A DNA stretch of 28,317 nucleotides, taken from the NCBI GenBank assembly GCA_045106055.1, contig JBGCED010000073.1:1-28317 (forward strand), given 5' to 3'. Source of the DNA: JBGCED01 sp045106055 (GTDB lineage: Bacteria; Pseudomonadota; Alphaproteobacteria; CBDDJK01). The notes under the pieces were generated by a model. That model was not told the DNA's origin and searched no databases. It saw only the letters and a program-made list of their open reading frames with translations. The position numbers were made by a program, and so were the translations under genes. Within the stretch, counting starts at the first letter, position 1, and the number at the start of each line of letters is the position of its first letter. Positions 1-8,183 of this stretch are shown here, piece by piece.

Positions 1-344
1 CTTTGAATTCAAAGGATGTCTCTTTCAAAGCCCATTTGCCCAGCGGGAGCGTAGATGGCAGCGGTTTTGATCTTAATTATGGAAGCATCATTAATGCAAA
101 TGCAAACTCACCTTTTGCTGTAGGAGATGATTTATTGGGGGGGCTTACGGGGGAGTTTTATGGCACATCCAGCTCTGATCTATTGGAAATTGCGGGGTCA
201 TGGTATTGGTTTGATCCAAACAGTTATGTTTCTGCGGTTGGGGTGTTTGCTGGCTCAGAAGAGCCCGATGTCCCTTTAGATTATGCGGGGAAGATGACTT
301 TTGCCTCCAGCTATGTTAACATTGAAACCGATAGCGTCTTATAA
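1..344 (+). pseudogene. TbpB-like Slam-dependent surface lipoprotein, 5' part (left-truncated, frameshifted)
   Basis: Open from the window edge, so the real start and any lipoprotein signal lie outside. The readable part is Gly/Ser/Asp-rich beta-barrel-like sequence. It includes GGLTGEFYGTSSSDLLEIAG, which matches the 'G-x-FYG...E-x-G' pattern of the small barrel of transferrin-binding protein B-like lipoproteins. The frame ends at TAA (342-344), but the reading continues sensibly in another frame: joining ...NIETDSV to INGDALNDVNNDS around 335-345 gives one protein with the 356-979 segment. The neighbouring Slam translocator supports a surface lipoprotein displayed outside the cell, perhaps for metal or haem-protein binding. 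The ligand cannot be predicted. The break could be a real single-base deletion or a sequencing error. Confidence 0.6.
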
Positions 345-355
345 ATGGTGATGCT

Positions 356-979
356 TTGAATGATGTGAACAATGATTCTGCGGTTACCATCACTGGCGGA
401 AATGCAGTGATTCAAAATCTCACCAGCGATGTGGCAATTGACACCGATAATGACGGAACCGCTGAAAATATTATTTTATCCTATGTTGGGTGGGGTGAAT
501 GGGCAAGCAGTACGGGTAATGATCTTACCATTACTGCCTATGGAAATTCCCAGCAAGTAAGCTTGGGTAATGTGGTTGCGGTAACTAATCTTATTGGTGA
601 ATATACCGACCCCGATGACTTGCCGCAAATTGGGTCAGCTGATTTTGCGGGCATTGTTCAAGGATTTTTCACCGACAATAGCGCCTTGGGCGGAACCATG
701 AATATGAATGTTGATTTTGGCACTGATCTGGTAACAGGCAGTATGGCATTAACAAAGGCGGAGGTTGCTTGGGCAAGTCCAGATTTTGAAAATGGTCGGC
801 TAACCGCTTTTGGTGAATTTGAAGCTGATCTTTCGGATGGCACAAATAACATGTCAGGCGGGCTGGATGGCACTTTGTTTGGTACCAGCCTTAACCCCAC
901 CGAAGCGATGGGCGCACTTACTGTTAGCAAGGCAGGGGGCGAAGATGCTGCTGGTGTGTTTGTTGCGGTTGCAAAATAA
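356..979 (+). pseudogene. TbpB-like surface lipoprotein, 3' part
   Basis: Continuation of the interrupted gene to its left. The nominal start is a TTG at 356 with no ribosome site, which is why I read it as a fragment and not a separate gene. The frame is open back to a TAG at 332-334. The protein has no signal peptide. It contains repetitive beta-strand sequence with Asp-rich turns (DTDNDGTAEN) and ends with a second barrel-like motif, GGLDGTLFGTSLNPTEAMGA ... GVFVAVAK. This resembles the C-terminal 'G-x-F-G ... GG ... GVFxAKK' end of TbpB-type barrel domains, which is the part normally recognised by Slam. It ends 33 nt before the Slam gene and is probably co-transcribed with it. The family assignment comes from motif resemblance only. 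Confidence 0.6.
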
Positions 980-1012
980 AAATTTATGGTATAGCTTTAA
1001 GAGGCAATTTTT

Positions 1013-2359
1013 ATGTTGAAATATTTTTTATGGTCGATATTATTTTGCGTGATGCTCAATCACCATGCGCAAGCGCAAAATCAGGCCCTTATCAATCAAG
1101 CGCAAATTGACCAAACGGAAATTGAAACTTTGGTAGCAGCCCATCAATATCAACAAGCCTATGATTTATTGGCGCCTCAGATTGAGCTTACCACAAGCCC
1201 CTCTCAAATTTTATTTTTATATGGGGTTGCAGCGCGCGCCATTGCCAAATTTGACGAAGCGGCAAACGCGTTTCGTGAAATTTTACGGCGTGAGCCTGAT
1301 AATGGACGGGTGAAGCTGGAGCTTGCCTCTTTATTGGTGAATATAAATCAATTTGATGAAGCATTTGCTTTATTAAATGCAGTGAAGGATGATCCCAACA
1401 CCCCCCCTGCTGTGCTTAAAAATGTTGATCTATATTTGGCTTCCATTGCGCAGCGCAGAAAGAATATCAAAAATACCGACAAGCCATGGTTTGCTTCTGT
1501 CAGTGCGGGTTTTACCTATGACAGCAATGTCAATAATGGTCCTGGCAGCCCGCGCATCGAATTATTTGGGCTGCCTTTTACATTGTCAGAAGATGCGATA
1601 GAAAGCGATGATTGGGGCTATGTCTATTCAGCCCAGATCGGCGGCACCCATAATTATGCTGCGGATAAATATATCAGGGCAACGGCAAGCCTATCTCACA
1701 CAGACTACCATGATTTTGATGCGCTTGATGCGCGCAATATTACCGCAATTGGTGCATTTGGCGGCACAATCAATCAGCGCTGGAGCTATGATGCGCCGCT
1801 TCGGTTTACACAAACGCGCTATGGGCATGAAAATCCTTACCATGATTACAGCTTCGCGCTTAGCCCAAGGGTGAATTACATCATCAATAAGGATGTCGCG
1901 CTAAATTCAAGCATGTCTGTTATGAAAAAATATTTTTATGATAATGATGACAGAAAAACCTCAAATTGGGGAATGGGCGCGGGAATTCGCTATAAAGCAC
2001 CTTTTGAGGGATGGTTAAGATTATCCGCCAGATATGGACAGAATCTTGTTCCAGCATCCCCCAGAAACAGCTATGATCAAACATCGCTGAATTTGGATTA
2101 TAACCGCAATTTGCTGGAAAATATAAGATTAACGCCCTTTGTCTCCGCATCAACAAAAGCGTATCGCGGGCTGGATGATGCCCAAGACACGCTGCGTAAA
2201 GATCGCACGCTTAGCGGCGGGCTTAGCGCGCGCTATCATTTTCTTGAGCATGATATTTTCATTGACGCTAGGGCAACGCACACGCGCAATCACAGCAACC
2301 ATGAACTTTATGATTATCATAAAAACAGTGCCACGCTAACGCTAACAAAGCAGTTTTAA
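1013..2359 (+). CDS. Surface lipoprotein assembly modifier (Slam, TPR plus DUF560-type barrel)
   Basis: The 448-aa protein has a signal peptide (about residues 1-21, cleavage after AQA) and a TPR-like helical region (about 35-150, with ...AIAKFDEAANAFREILRREP). A C-terminal outer-membrane beta-barrel starts near residue 158 (KPWFASVSAGFTYDSNVNNG) and ends in alternating strands finishing ...TLTLTKQF with a terminal Phe. This is the layout of Slam proteins, which move surface lipoproteins across the outer membrane; the N-terminal TPR part is periplasmic. ATG at 1013 follows GAGG at 1001-1004. The gene lies directly behind the TbpB-like lipoprotein, its expected substrate. Because that neighbour is frameshifted, the translocator may lack its local client or serve others elsewhere. 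Confidence 0.85.
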   Translation: MLKYFLWSILFCVMLNHHAQAQNQALINQAQIDQTEIETLVAAHQYQQAYDLLAPQIELTTSPSQILFLYGVAARAIAKFDEAANAFREILRREPDNGRVKLELASLLVNINQFDEAFALLNAVKDDPNTPPAVLKNVDLYLASIAQRRKNIKNTDKPWFASVSAGFTYDSNVNNGPGSPRIELFGLPFTLSEDAIESDDWGYVYSAQIGGTHNYAADKYIRATASLSHTDYHDFDALDARNITAIGAFGGTINQRWSYDAPLRFTQTRYGHENPYHDYSFALSPRVNYIINKDVALNSSMSVMKKYFYDNDDRKTSNWGMGAGIRYKAPFEGWLRLSARYGQNLVPASPRNSYDQTSLNLDYNRNLLENIRLTPFVSASTKAYRGLDDAQDTLRKDRTLSGGLSARYHFLEHDIFIDARATHTRNHSNHELYDYHKNSATLTLTKQF

Positions 2360-2444
2360 TTAAGCCACTTGCAAAATCGCTTGTTTCGGCATAAAACCGA
2401 ACTATATCTATACAAGCATTCTTATATATTGCAGGAAAGACTTT

Positions 2445-3653
2445 ATGACAGCGAAAGACCCCATAAAAAAAGTGGTGCTTGCCTATTCTGGCGGGCTGGA
2501 TACATCCGTCATTTTACGGTGGCTACAAGATGCCTATCATTGCGAGGTGGTGACTTTTACCGCCGATCTTGGTCAAGGCGAAGAATTAGAGCCAGCCCGT
2601 AAAAAAGCCGAATTGATGGGGATTAAACAAATCTTTGTTGAGGATTTACGCGAAGAATTTGTGCGCGATTATGTCTTTCCCATGTTTCGGGCAAATGCGC
2701 TTTATGAAGGGACTTATTTGCTGGGAACTTCCATCGCGCGCCCGCTAATCGCCAAACGCCAAATTGAAATCGCCGCAGAAACAGGCGCAGATGCGGTTGC
2801 CCATGGCGCAACAGGCAAGGGCAATGATCAAATTCGGTTTGAACTTGGCTATTATGCGCTTGATCCTGCAATTAAAGTGATCGCGCCATGGCGTGAATGG
2901 GACTTAAATTCCAGAACAAAGCTGATTGCTTATGCGCAATCCCATCAAATTGCTGTGCCAAAAGATAAATATGGCGAAGCACCCTTTTCACAAGATGCCA
3001 ATTTGCTGCATATCTCATCAGAAGGTAAAATGCTGGAAGATCCGTGGGAAGCCCCAGATTATGATCTAATCCTAAGCCGCATGGTAACCCCGTTTAATGC
3101 CCCCGATAAGCCAACTGAAATTGTGCTTGGCTTTGAAAAAGGTGATCCTGTATCGCTAAATGGTGTGCGGCAATCACCCGCAACCCTGCTTGAATCGCTA
3201 AATAAGCTTGGCGGTGATAATGGCATTGGCATGACCGATATTGTTGAAAATCGCTTTATTGGCATGAAATCACGCGGCATTTATGAAACGCCTGGCGGGA
3301 CGGTGTTATTTCACATGCGCCGCGCCATTGAAAGCTTAACTTTGGACCGTGGGGCGATGCATCAAAAGGATGAATTAATGCCGCGCTATGCCGAACTTGT
3401 CTATAATGGCTTTTGGTTCGCGCCAGAACGGGTGATGCTGCAAAGCTTGATTGATACCGCCAATGAACGGGTAACGGGCGAAGTGCGCGCCTTGCTTTAT
3501 AAGGGAAATGTGATCATCACAGGCAGGCGGTCGCCCTTTAGCCTTTATGATGCCGATATTGTTACCTTTGAAGAAGATACGGTTTATGATCAGCGCGACG
3601 CAGAAGGCTTTATTCGCTTAAATGCGCTGCGTTTGCGCTTACAAGCCCGTTAA
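2445..3653 (+). CDS. argG: Argininosuccinate synthase
   Basis: Cytoplasmic enzyme joining citrulline and aspartate with ATP to give argininosuccinate, the penultimate step of arginine synthesis. The 402-aa length is normal. The N-terminal ATP pyrophosphatase loop AYSGGLDTS is at residues 13-21, followed by the conserved FTADLGQGEELEPARKKA, EGTYLLGTSIARPLIAK and HGATGKGNDQIRFE stretches of the ArgG family. The ATG is preceded by AGGAAAG at a suitable distance. It is 85 nt downstream of the Slam gene and 48 nt upstream of secA on the same strand, so it could share transcripts with either. I saw no arginine operator. Confidence 0.97.
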   Translation: MTAKDPIKKVVLAYSGGLDTSVILRWLQDAYHCEVVTFTADLGQGEELEPARKKAELMGIKQIFVEDLREEFVRDYVFPMFRANALYEGTYLLGTSIARPLIAKRQIEIAAETGADAVAHGATGKGNDQIRFELGYYALDPAIKVIAPWREWDLNSRTKLIAYAQSHQIAVPKDKYGEAPFSQDANLLHISSEGKMLEDPWEAPDYDLILSRMVTPFNAPDKPTEIVLGFEKGDPVSLNGVRQSPATLLESLNKLGGDNGIGMTDIVENRFIGMKSRGIYETPGGTVLFHMRRAIESLTLDRGAMHQKDELMPRYAELVYNGFWFAPERVMLQSLIDTANERVTGEVRALLYKGNVIITGRRSPFSLYDADIVTFEEDTVYDQRDAEGFIRLNALRLRLQAR

Positions 3654-3701
3654 TTCAGTATTTTATTTTCCAGCATTTCATTTTAAGGTTAAGTTAAATT
3701 C

Positions 3702-6524
3702 ATGTTAAATATTGCAAAAAGCCTAAAGCGTGTCTTTGGAAATGAAAATGACCGCATTGTAAAGAAAATGCAGTTAAAAGTGTCTGAGATCAACGCATTA
3801 GAACCCAATTATCAAGCCTTGGATGATGCAAGCCTTACGGCAAAAACGGCTGAATTTAAAGAAAGGCTGGCAGCAGGCGAAAGCGTTGATCATTTGCTGG
3901 TTGAAGCCTTTGCCACGGTGCGCGAGGCATCAAAGCGGGTGCTGAATATGCGCCATTTTGATGTGCAGCTGCTGGGCGGCATTGTGCTGCATCAAGGCAA
4001 AATCACCGAAATGAAAACAGGCGAAGGCAAAACGCTGGTTGCGACCCTTGCCGTTTATTTAAACGCGCTTAGCGGCAAAGGGGTGCATGTGGTCACCGTC
4101 AATGATTATCTTGCCAGCCGCGATGCAGCGTGGATGGGCAAAATTTATGAATTTTTGGGGCTATCGGTCGGTGTTGTGATCCCTAATCTTCAGGATGATT
4201 TAAGAAAACAAGCCTATGCGGCGGATATTACTTATGGCACTAATAATGAATTTGGATTTGATTATCTGCGTGATAATTTAAAATTTCGTGCCGAAGAGCT
4301 GGTGCAGCGCGACTTTAATTATGCGATTGTGGACGAGGTTGATTCGATCTTGATTGATGAAGCCCGCACCCCGCTTATTATTTCAGGTCCCGTTCAAGGC
4401 ACCAGCGAACTTTATGTGGGCATTGATGCAATCATTCCAAAACTGGTTGCTGAAGATTATGAAATGGATGAAAAATCCCGCGCAATCAGTCTAACGGATG
4501 GCGGGCAAGAACATGTTGAATCGTTGCTAAAAGCCGAAGGTTTGCTGGATCAAGACAGCAATCTTTATGATTTGCAAAATGTATCGCTGGTGCATCATGT
4601 CAATCAAGCCTTGCGCGCGCATCATCTGTTTCGCTTGGATAAGGATTATTTGATCAAGGAAGCGCGGGTCGTGCTGATTGATGAATTTACAGGGCGCATG
4701 ATGGAGGGTCGCCGCTATTCAGATGGGCTGCATCAAGCCTTGGAAGCCAAAGAGGGGCAGCCCATTCAAATGGAAAACCAAACGCTGGCACAAATCACTT
4801 TTCAAAATTACTTTAGAATGTATCCAAAGCTTGCAGGCATGACGGGAACGGCGATGACCGAAGCGGGCGAATTTGATCAAATTTATGGGCTTGAAGTCAT
4901 TGAAATGCCGACCAATAAACCCATGTCGCGGATTGATGCCGATGACGAGGTTTACCGAACATCCGACGAGCGCGATCAAGCCGTTATTGATCAGATCAAA
5001 GCGTGCAATGCTGCGGGGCAGCCTGTTCTAATTGGCACAGCATCGATTGAAAAATCCGAACAATTATCAAAGGCGCTTCAAAAAGCGGGAATTGATCACA
5101 AGGTCTTAAATGCAAGGCAGCATGAAAAAGAGGCCTTTATCATTGCGCGTGCAGGGGTACCTGGTGCGGTTACTTTGGCAACCAATATGGCGGGGCGCGG
5201 CACAGATATTCAGCTGGGCGGCAATGCTGATATGCAGCTTAAAGAAGCCTTGTCGGATAAGCAGAATGCAGCGCAGCAACAAAGCCTAGCCGATCAAATT
5301 AATCAAACCATTCAAGCCCAAAAGCAGCAAGTGCTTGATGCGGGCGGGTTGATGGTGATTGGAACGGAACGCCATGAAAGCAGGCGCATTGATAATCAGC
5401 TGCGCGGGCGCGCGGGGCGGCAAGGCGATCCAGGCGCATCTAAGTTCTATGTCAGTTTGCAAGATGATTTAATGCGCATTTTTGGCTCTAATCGGCTGGA
5501 AACCATGCTTGCGAAGCTTGGGCTTCAAGATGGCGAGGCGATTATCCATCCTTGGGTTTCAAAGGCGCTTGAAACCGCACAAAAGAAAGTAGAAGAGCGT
5601 AATTTTGAAATTCGCAAACAGCTTCTAAAATTTGATGATGTGATGAATGATCAGCGCAAAGTGGTGTTTGAACAACGCCGCGAATTAATGCTGGATAATG
5701 ATGTTAGCGAAACCGTGAAATCCATGCGCCATGATACGCTTGATGCGCTGATGAATGATTATCTTCCCCCAAAATCCTTGCCGGATCAGTGGGATATTGA
5801 TGGCTTACATACGGCAATTATGGAAAAATTTGGGCTTGATTTGCCGCTTGGCGAATGGGCGGATGCCGAGGGGAACGGCGTTGCAGAAATTCACGAACAG
5901 GTGAAGCAAAAAATTGAAGATAGAATGGCAGCAAAGGCGGTGCGCTATGGTGCGCCTGTGATGCGCTTGATTGAACGCAATGCGCTGTTGCAAATTTTGG
6001 ATTCCAGCTGGAAAGATCATTTGTTGCAGCTGGATCATTTAAAGCAAGGGATTGGGCTGCGCGCTTATGCCCAGCGCGACCCGCTAAATGAATATAAGCA
6101 AGAAGCCTTTTCGCTGTTTGAAGCCATGCTGGATCAGCTGCGCGAGCGGGTGACCACCTTTTTATCGCATGTTGAATTAAGGATGCGTGATGGGCAAGAT
6201 CAAGAATCGCTGAATGTCTTACCCTCTGCGCCCGCTTTGATTGTTGAACAGCATGATGATGGCGCAGCCTTAGCCGATGCAAGCAATTTGCCTGCGGCAA
6301 GTTCGCAGGATGTTGAACAAACGGCAAAAACCATGACGCGTTTGCCAAAAATTGGCAAACATTCCCCTGATCAAGCACCGCCAAAGCCAGGCATGGAATT
6401 TGACAAGGATTTGTCGCGCTGGATTGATCGCAATGATCCCAATAGCTGGGGCAAGGTCCCCCGCAATGCCATCTGTCCGTGCAATAGCGGTAAAAAATAC
6501 AAGCATTGCCATGGAAAAATATAG
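3702..6524 (+). CDS. secA: Preprotein translocase ATPase SecA
   Basis: Motor ATPase that drives unfolded preproteins through SecYEG. The 940-aa length is typical. Walker A is MKTGEGKT (about 104-111) and Walker B is within VDEVDSILIDEA (about 210-221). The second helicase half carries TNMAGRGTDIQLGG and RIDNQLRGRAGRQGDPG. The C-terminal zinc-binding tail reads CPCNSGKKYKHCH (Cys925, Cys927, Cys936, His937), the type that contacts SecB and ribosomes. A linker of about 60 residues before the tail is low-complexity (Ala/Asp/Gln-rich), as is common. The ATG has AAGG upstream. The gene appears intact. Confidence 0.98.
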   Translation: MLNIAKSLKRVFGNENDRIVKKMQLKVSEINALEPNYQALDDASLTAKTAEFKERLAAGESVDHLLVEAFATVREASKRVLNMRHFDVQLLGGIVLHQGKITEMKTGEGKTLVATLAVYLNALSGKGVHVVTVNDYLASRDAAWMGKIYEFLGLSVGVVIPNLQDDLRKQAYAADITYGTNNEFGFDYLRDNLKFRAEELVQRDFNYAIVDEVDSILIDEARTPLIISGPVQGTSELYVGIDAIIPKLVAEDYEMDEKSRAISLTDGGQEHVESLLKAEGLLDQDSNLYDLQNVSLVHHVNQALRAHHLFRLDKDYLIKEARVVLIDEFTGRMMEGRRYSDGLHQALEAKEGQPIQMENQTLAQITFQNYFRMYPKLAGMTGTAMTEAGEFDQIYGLEVIEMPTNKPMSRIDADDEVYRTSDERDQAVIDQIKACNAAGQPVLIGTASIEKSEQLSKALQKAGIDHKVLNARQHEKEAFIIARAGVPGAVTLATNMAGRGTDIQLGGNADMQLKEALSDKQNAAQQQSLADQINQTIQAQKQQVLDAGGLMVIGTERHESRRIDNQLRGRAGRQGDPGASKFYVSLQDDLMRIFGSNRLETMLAKLGLQDGEAIIHPWVSKALETAQKKVEERNFEIRKQLLKFDDVMNDQRKVVFEQRRELMLDNDVSETVKSMRHDTLDALMNDYLPPKSLPDQWDIDGLHTAIMEKFGLDLPLGEWADAEGNGVAEIHEQVKQKIEDRMAAKAVRYGAPVMRLIERNALLQILDSSWKDHLLQLDHLKQGIGLRAYAQRDPLNEYKQEAFSLFEAMLDQLRERVTTFLSHVELRMRDGQDQESLNVLPSAPALIVEQHDDGAALADASNLPAASSQDVEQTAKTMTRLPKIGKHSPDQAPPKPGMEFDKDLSRWIDRNDPNSWGKVPRNAICPCNSGKKYKHCHGKI

Positions 6525-6592
6525 ATGGAAAGCCTTAGCAAATCGCAATAAAAACAGCAGCGCCATTCTTTGATTGACTCTGTAACCATCCG

Positions 6593-6611
6593 TGATGCCG
6601 CCACGGCATTA
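6593..6611 (+). terminator. Hairpin downstream of secA, possible terminator
   Basis: ATGCCG-CCA-CGGCAT forms a perfect 6-bp stem with a 3-nt loop. It extends to 8 pairs if a T-A pair and one G-T pair are counted. It lies about 70 nt after the secA stop, in the gap before the convergent protease gene. No T run follows, so it is at best a weak intrinsic terminator or a 3'-end stabiliser. Confidence 0.3.
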
Positions 6612-6707
6612 TATCAGCACCAATATCCCAGTAAGCACGAATATCCCAGAAAACACAAATAACAAGGCGCACATAATTTATAAATATATGGCAGCCAGAA
6701 ATATTTT

Positions 6708-7775
6708 TTACTCTTCTTTTAAATCGGGGATCAAAGGAAGTCCTTGTGCCTTTTTTATTCTTACTTCTTCGCTTGCTTTTTTTATTGCAAGAAAGCGGTA
6801 AGGCGTTGCAGGGTGCGAATGGGTGTGATGTCCCTTGATGTTGGCTTCGCCACTTGCACCCATTTTACGCCAAAAATCCGCAGACCCCGTGCTGTCAAAC
6901 CCTGCGCGTTCAAGCAGATAGATGCCAACATAATCCGCTTCCGCTTCAAATTCTTGGCTATAGGCATCCATTGCAATATGTCTTGCGCCAAAATCAATTC
7001 CGCTTACCACGATCAGCACACTATCCAATAAAACCCCGCCAAGATGATTTATAGTTGAAGCTTCAATATGACCCATCATATTATGCGCCAATTCATGGGC
7101 GATCACCAGCCGCAGTTCTAAATCCTGTTGGGCAAAACTGATCATCCCCTTTTGTATCACGATAGAATCACCTGTTGCAAAGGCGTTAATCTCACTCGAT
7201 TCGCCAAGAAAAACAGGATAATCACAGCTGTCAACGGCTTCGGCTTGCACAAATAATCGCTCATTCCCGCGCTTAACCGCAAGCTTAATGTCATGTGATT
7301 CCGCCGCTCTTAGGGTTTTTGTAACAATGTTACGCGCTTTTTTGGTCGGGGGAATCGCCTTTTCATTGATGCTAAGAATGCGATCTCCAACCCTTAGCCC
7401 TGCCAAATGCGCAGGGCCGCCTTGGATGATCTCGCTGATTTGAATGCGCCCTGAATAGCCAATTTCTTTGCCTGCGGCGGTAAGGCTCTTGTCAAAATCA
7501 TGCAGCGAGGTAAAATATAACCCAAGTGTTTTTGTAACCCGATCTTCGCATAAATCAGCATTTGCTTGCAATATGGGATAAGACAAGGTTTGAATTTTTG
7601 AAATCATTCCAAGCCGATTCTCAAGCGCCATAATGCGCTGTTTCTTTGCTTCTTGTTCAATCGCACGATCATCAAAGGAAAATTGCTTGCTTACAGGCGC
7701 AACGCACCCCATTAGCGTGATGGACATCAAGCCAACTGCCGCCAGCCTAGTGATAAAAAATTGCTTAAAGATCAC
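6708..7775 (-). CDS. M48-family metalloprotease lipoprotein with PDZ domain
   Basis: Predicted envelope zinc protease of 355 aa. I start it at the GTG at 7775 because AAGGAGA lies just upstream at normal spacing. An upstream ATG in frame at 7841 has no such site and would spoil the signal peptide. The start gives a lipoprotein signal peptide with lipobox ITLMGC (Cys24). A PDZ-like segment follows at about 105-180 (GGPAHLAGLRVGDRILSINE), then the M48 zinc motif HELAH (about 227-231) and the distal Glu in EFEAEAD (about 277-281). Near the end HSHPATPYR resembles the conserved late His-Pro segment of M48 proteases. A PDZ placed between the anchor and the protease domain suggests recognition of C termini or misfolded envelope proteins. 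The substrate is unknown. It is convergent with secA. Confidence 0.85.
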   Translation of the reverse strand: MIFKQFFITRLAAVGLMSITLMGCVAPVSKQFSFDDRAIEQEAKKQRIMALENRLGMISKIQTLSYPILQANADLCEDRVTKTLGLYFTSLHDFDKSLTAAGKEIGYSGRIQISEIIQGGPAHLAGLRVGDRILSINEKAIPPTKKARNIVTKTLRAAESHDIKLAVKRGNERLFVQAEAVDSCDYPVFLGESSEINAFATGDSIVIQKGMISFAQQDLELRLVIAHELAHNMMGHIEASTINHLGGVLLDSVLIVVSGIDFGARHIAMDAYSQEFEAEADYVGIYLLERAGFDSTGSADFWRKMGASGEANIKGHHTHSHPATPYRFLAIKKASEEVRIKKAQGLPLIPDLKEE

Positions 7776-7811
7776 CCCGATCTCCTTTTTTAAGTGTAAT
7801 ATTTTAAAAAA

Positions 7812-7841
7812 ATTACACGCATGGCACAAATGAATTCGCAA
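7812..7841 (-). promoter_or_regulatory. Possible promoter of the M48 protease gene
   Basis: On the minus strand, TTGCGA (7836-7841) and TGTAAT (7812-7817) are separated by 18 nt, a reasonable sigma70-type -35/-10 pair. The start would give a leader of about 30 nt before the AAGGAGA ribosome site. It lies between tRNA-Ser and the protease gene, both on the minus strand, so read-through from the tRNA is also possible. Confidence 0.35.
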
Positions 7842-7890
7842 GGGGCTTTGTGCGGATAAGTTCGTTTTAAGTATAATGTTTTAAGCATAA

Positions 7891-7980
7891 TGGCGGAGAG
7901 AGTGGGATTCGAACCCACGGTACTATTGCTAGCACAACGGTTTTCGAGACCGCCCCGTTCGACCACTCCGGCATCTCTCC
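7891..7980 (-). tRNA. tRNA-Ser (anticodon CGA)
   Basis: A complete 90-nt class II tRNA on the minus strand with an encoded CCA end. The acceptor stem GGAGAGA pairs with TCTCTCC, followed by the G discriminator and CCA. The T arm GTGGG-TTCGAAT-CCCAC is perfect. The anticodon loop CTCGAAA gives anticodon CGA (reads UCG). A long variable arm (TGTGCTAGCAATAGTA) is as expected for serine tRNA. Confidence 0.97.
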
Positions 7981-8093
7981 CCGCATTTCTTAATTTAAAA
8001 GATTAACTGCCATAAATCACCATTCCATGCAAGCCATATAGCAGTAAAAATCTTTATCGGTGAGTAAAATCCCCCAATCTGTGATTGATATCA

Positions 8094-8122
8094 TTGTAAA
8101 AATTGGTTTTTCGGGTTATACT
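8094..8122 (+). promoter_or_regulatory. Promoter upstream of dusA
   Basis: TTGTAA (8094-8099), a 17-nt spacer, then TATACT (8117-8122). This is a close match to the sigma70-type consensus with ideal spacing, in the gap between the divergent tRNA-Ser and dusA. The expected start near 8129 leaves an A+T-rich leader of about 55 nt. Confidence 0.65.
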
Positions 8123-8147
8123 GGATAAAATAATTGCTGTTTAATAT

Positions 8148-8181
8148 CTAAATTTTAATAAAAACTAAATTTTAATAAAAA
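8148..8181 (+). repeat. Perfect 17-bp tandem duplication in the dusA leader
   Basis: The unit CTAAATTTTAATAAAAA occurs twice head to tail (8148-8164 and 8165-8181) and ends 2 nt before the dusA ATG. No Shine-Dalgarno motif is present, so translation of dusA would depend on an unstructured A/U-rich leader. Such leaders are often bound by ribosomal protein S1. Confidence 0.8.
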
Positions 8182-8183
8182 AA

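Noticed and set aside
5818..6384. 188-aa ORF on the minus strand inside secA
   Set aside because: It is antisense to strongly conserved secA, is rich in His/Gln/Ala as antisense frames here are, and has no recognisable motif or ribosome site.
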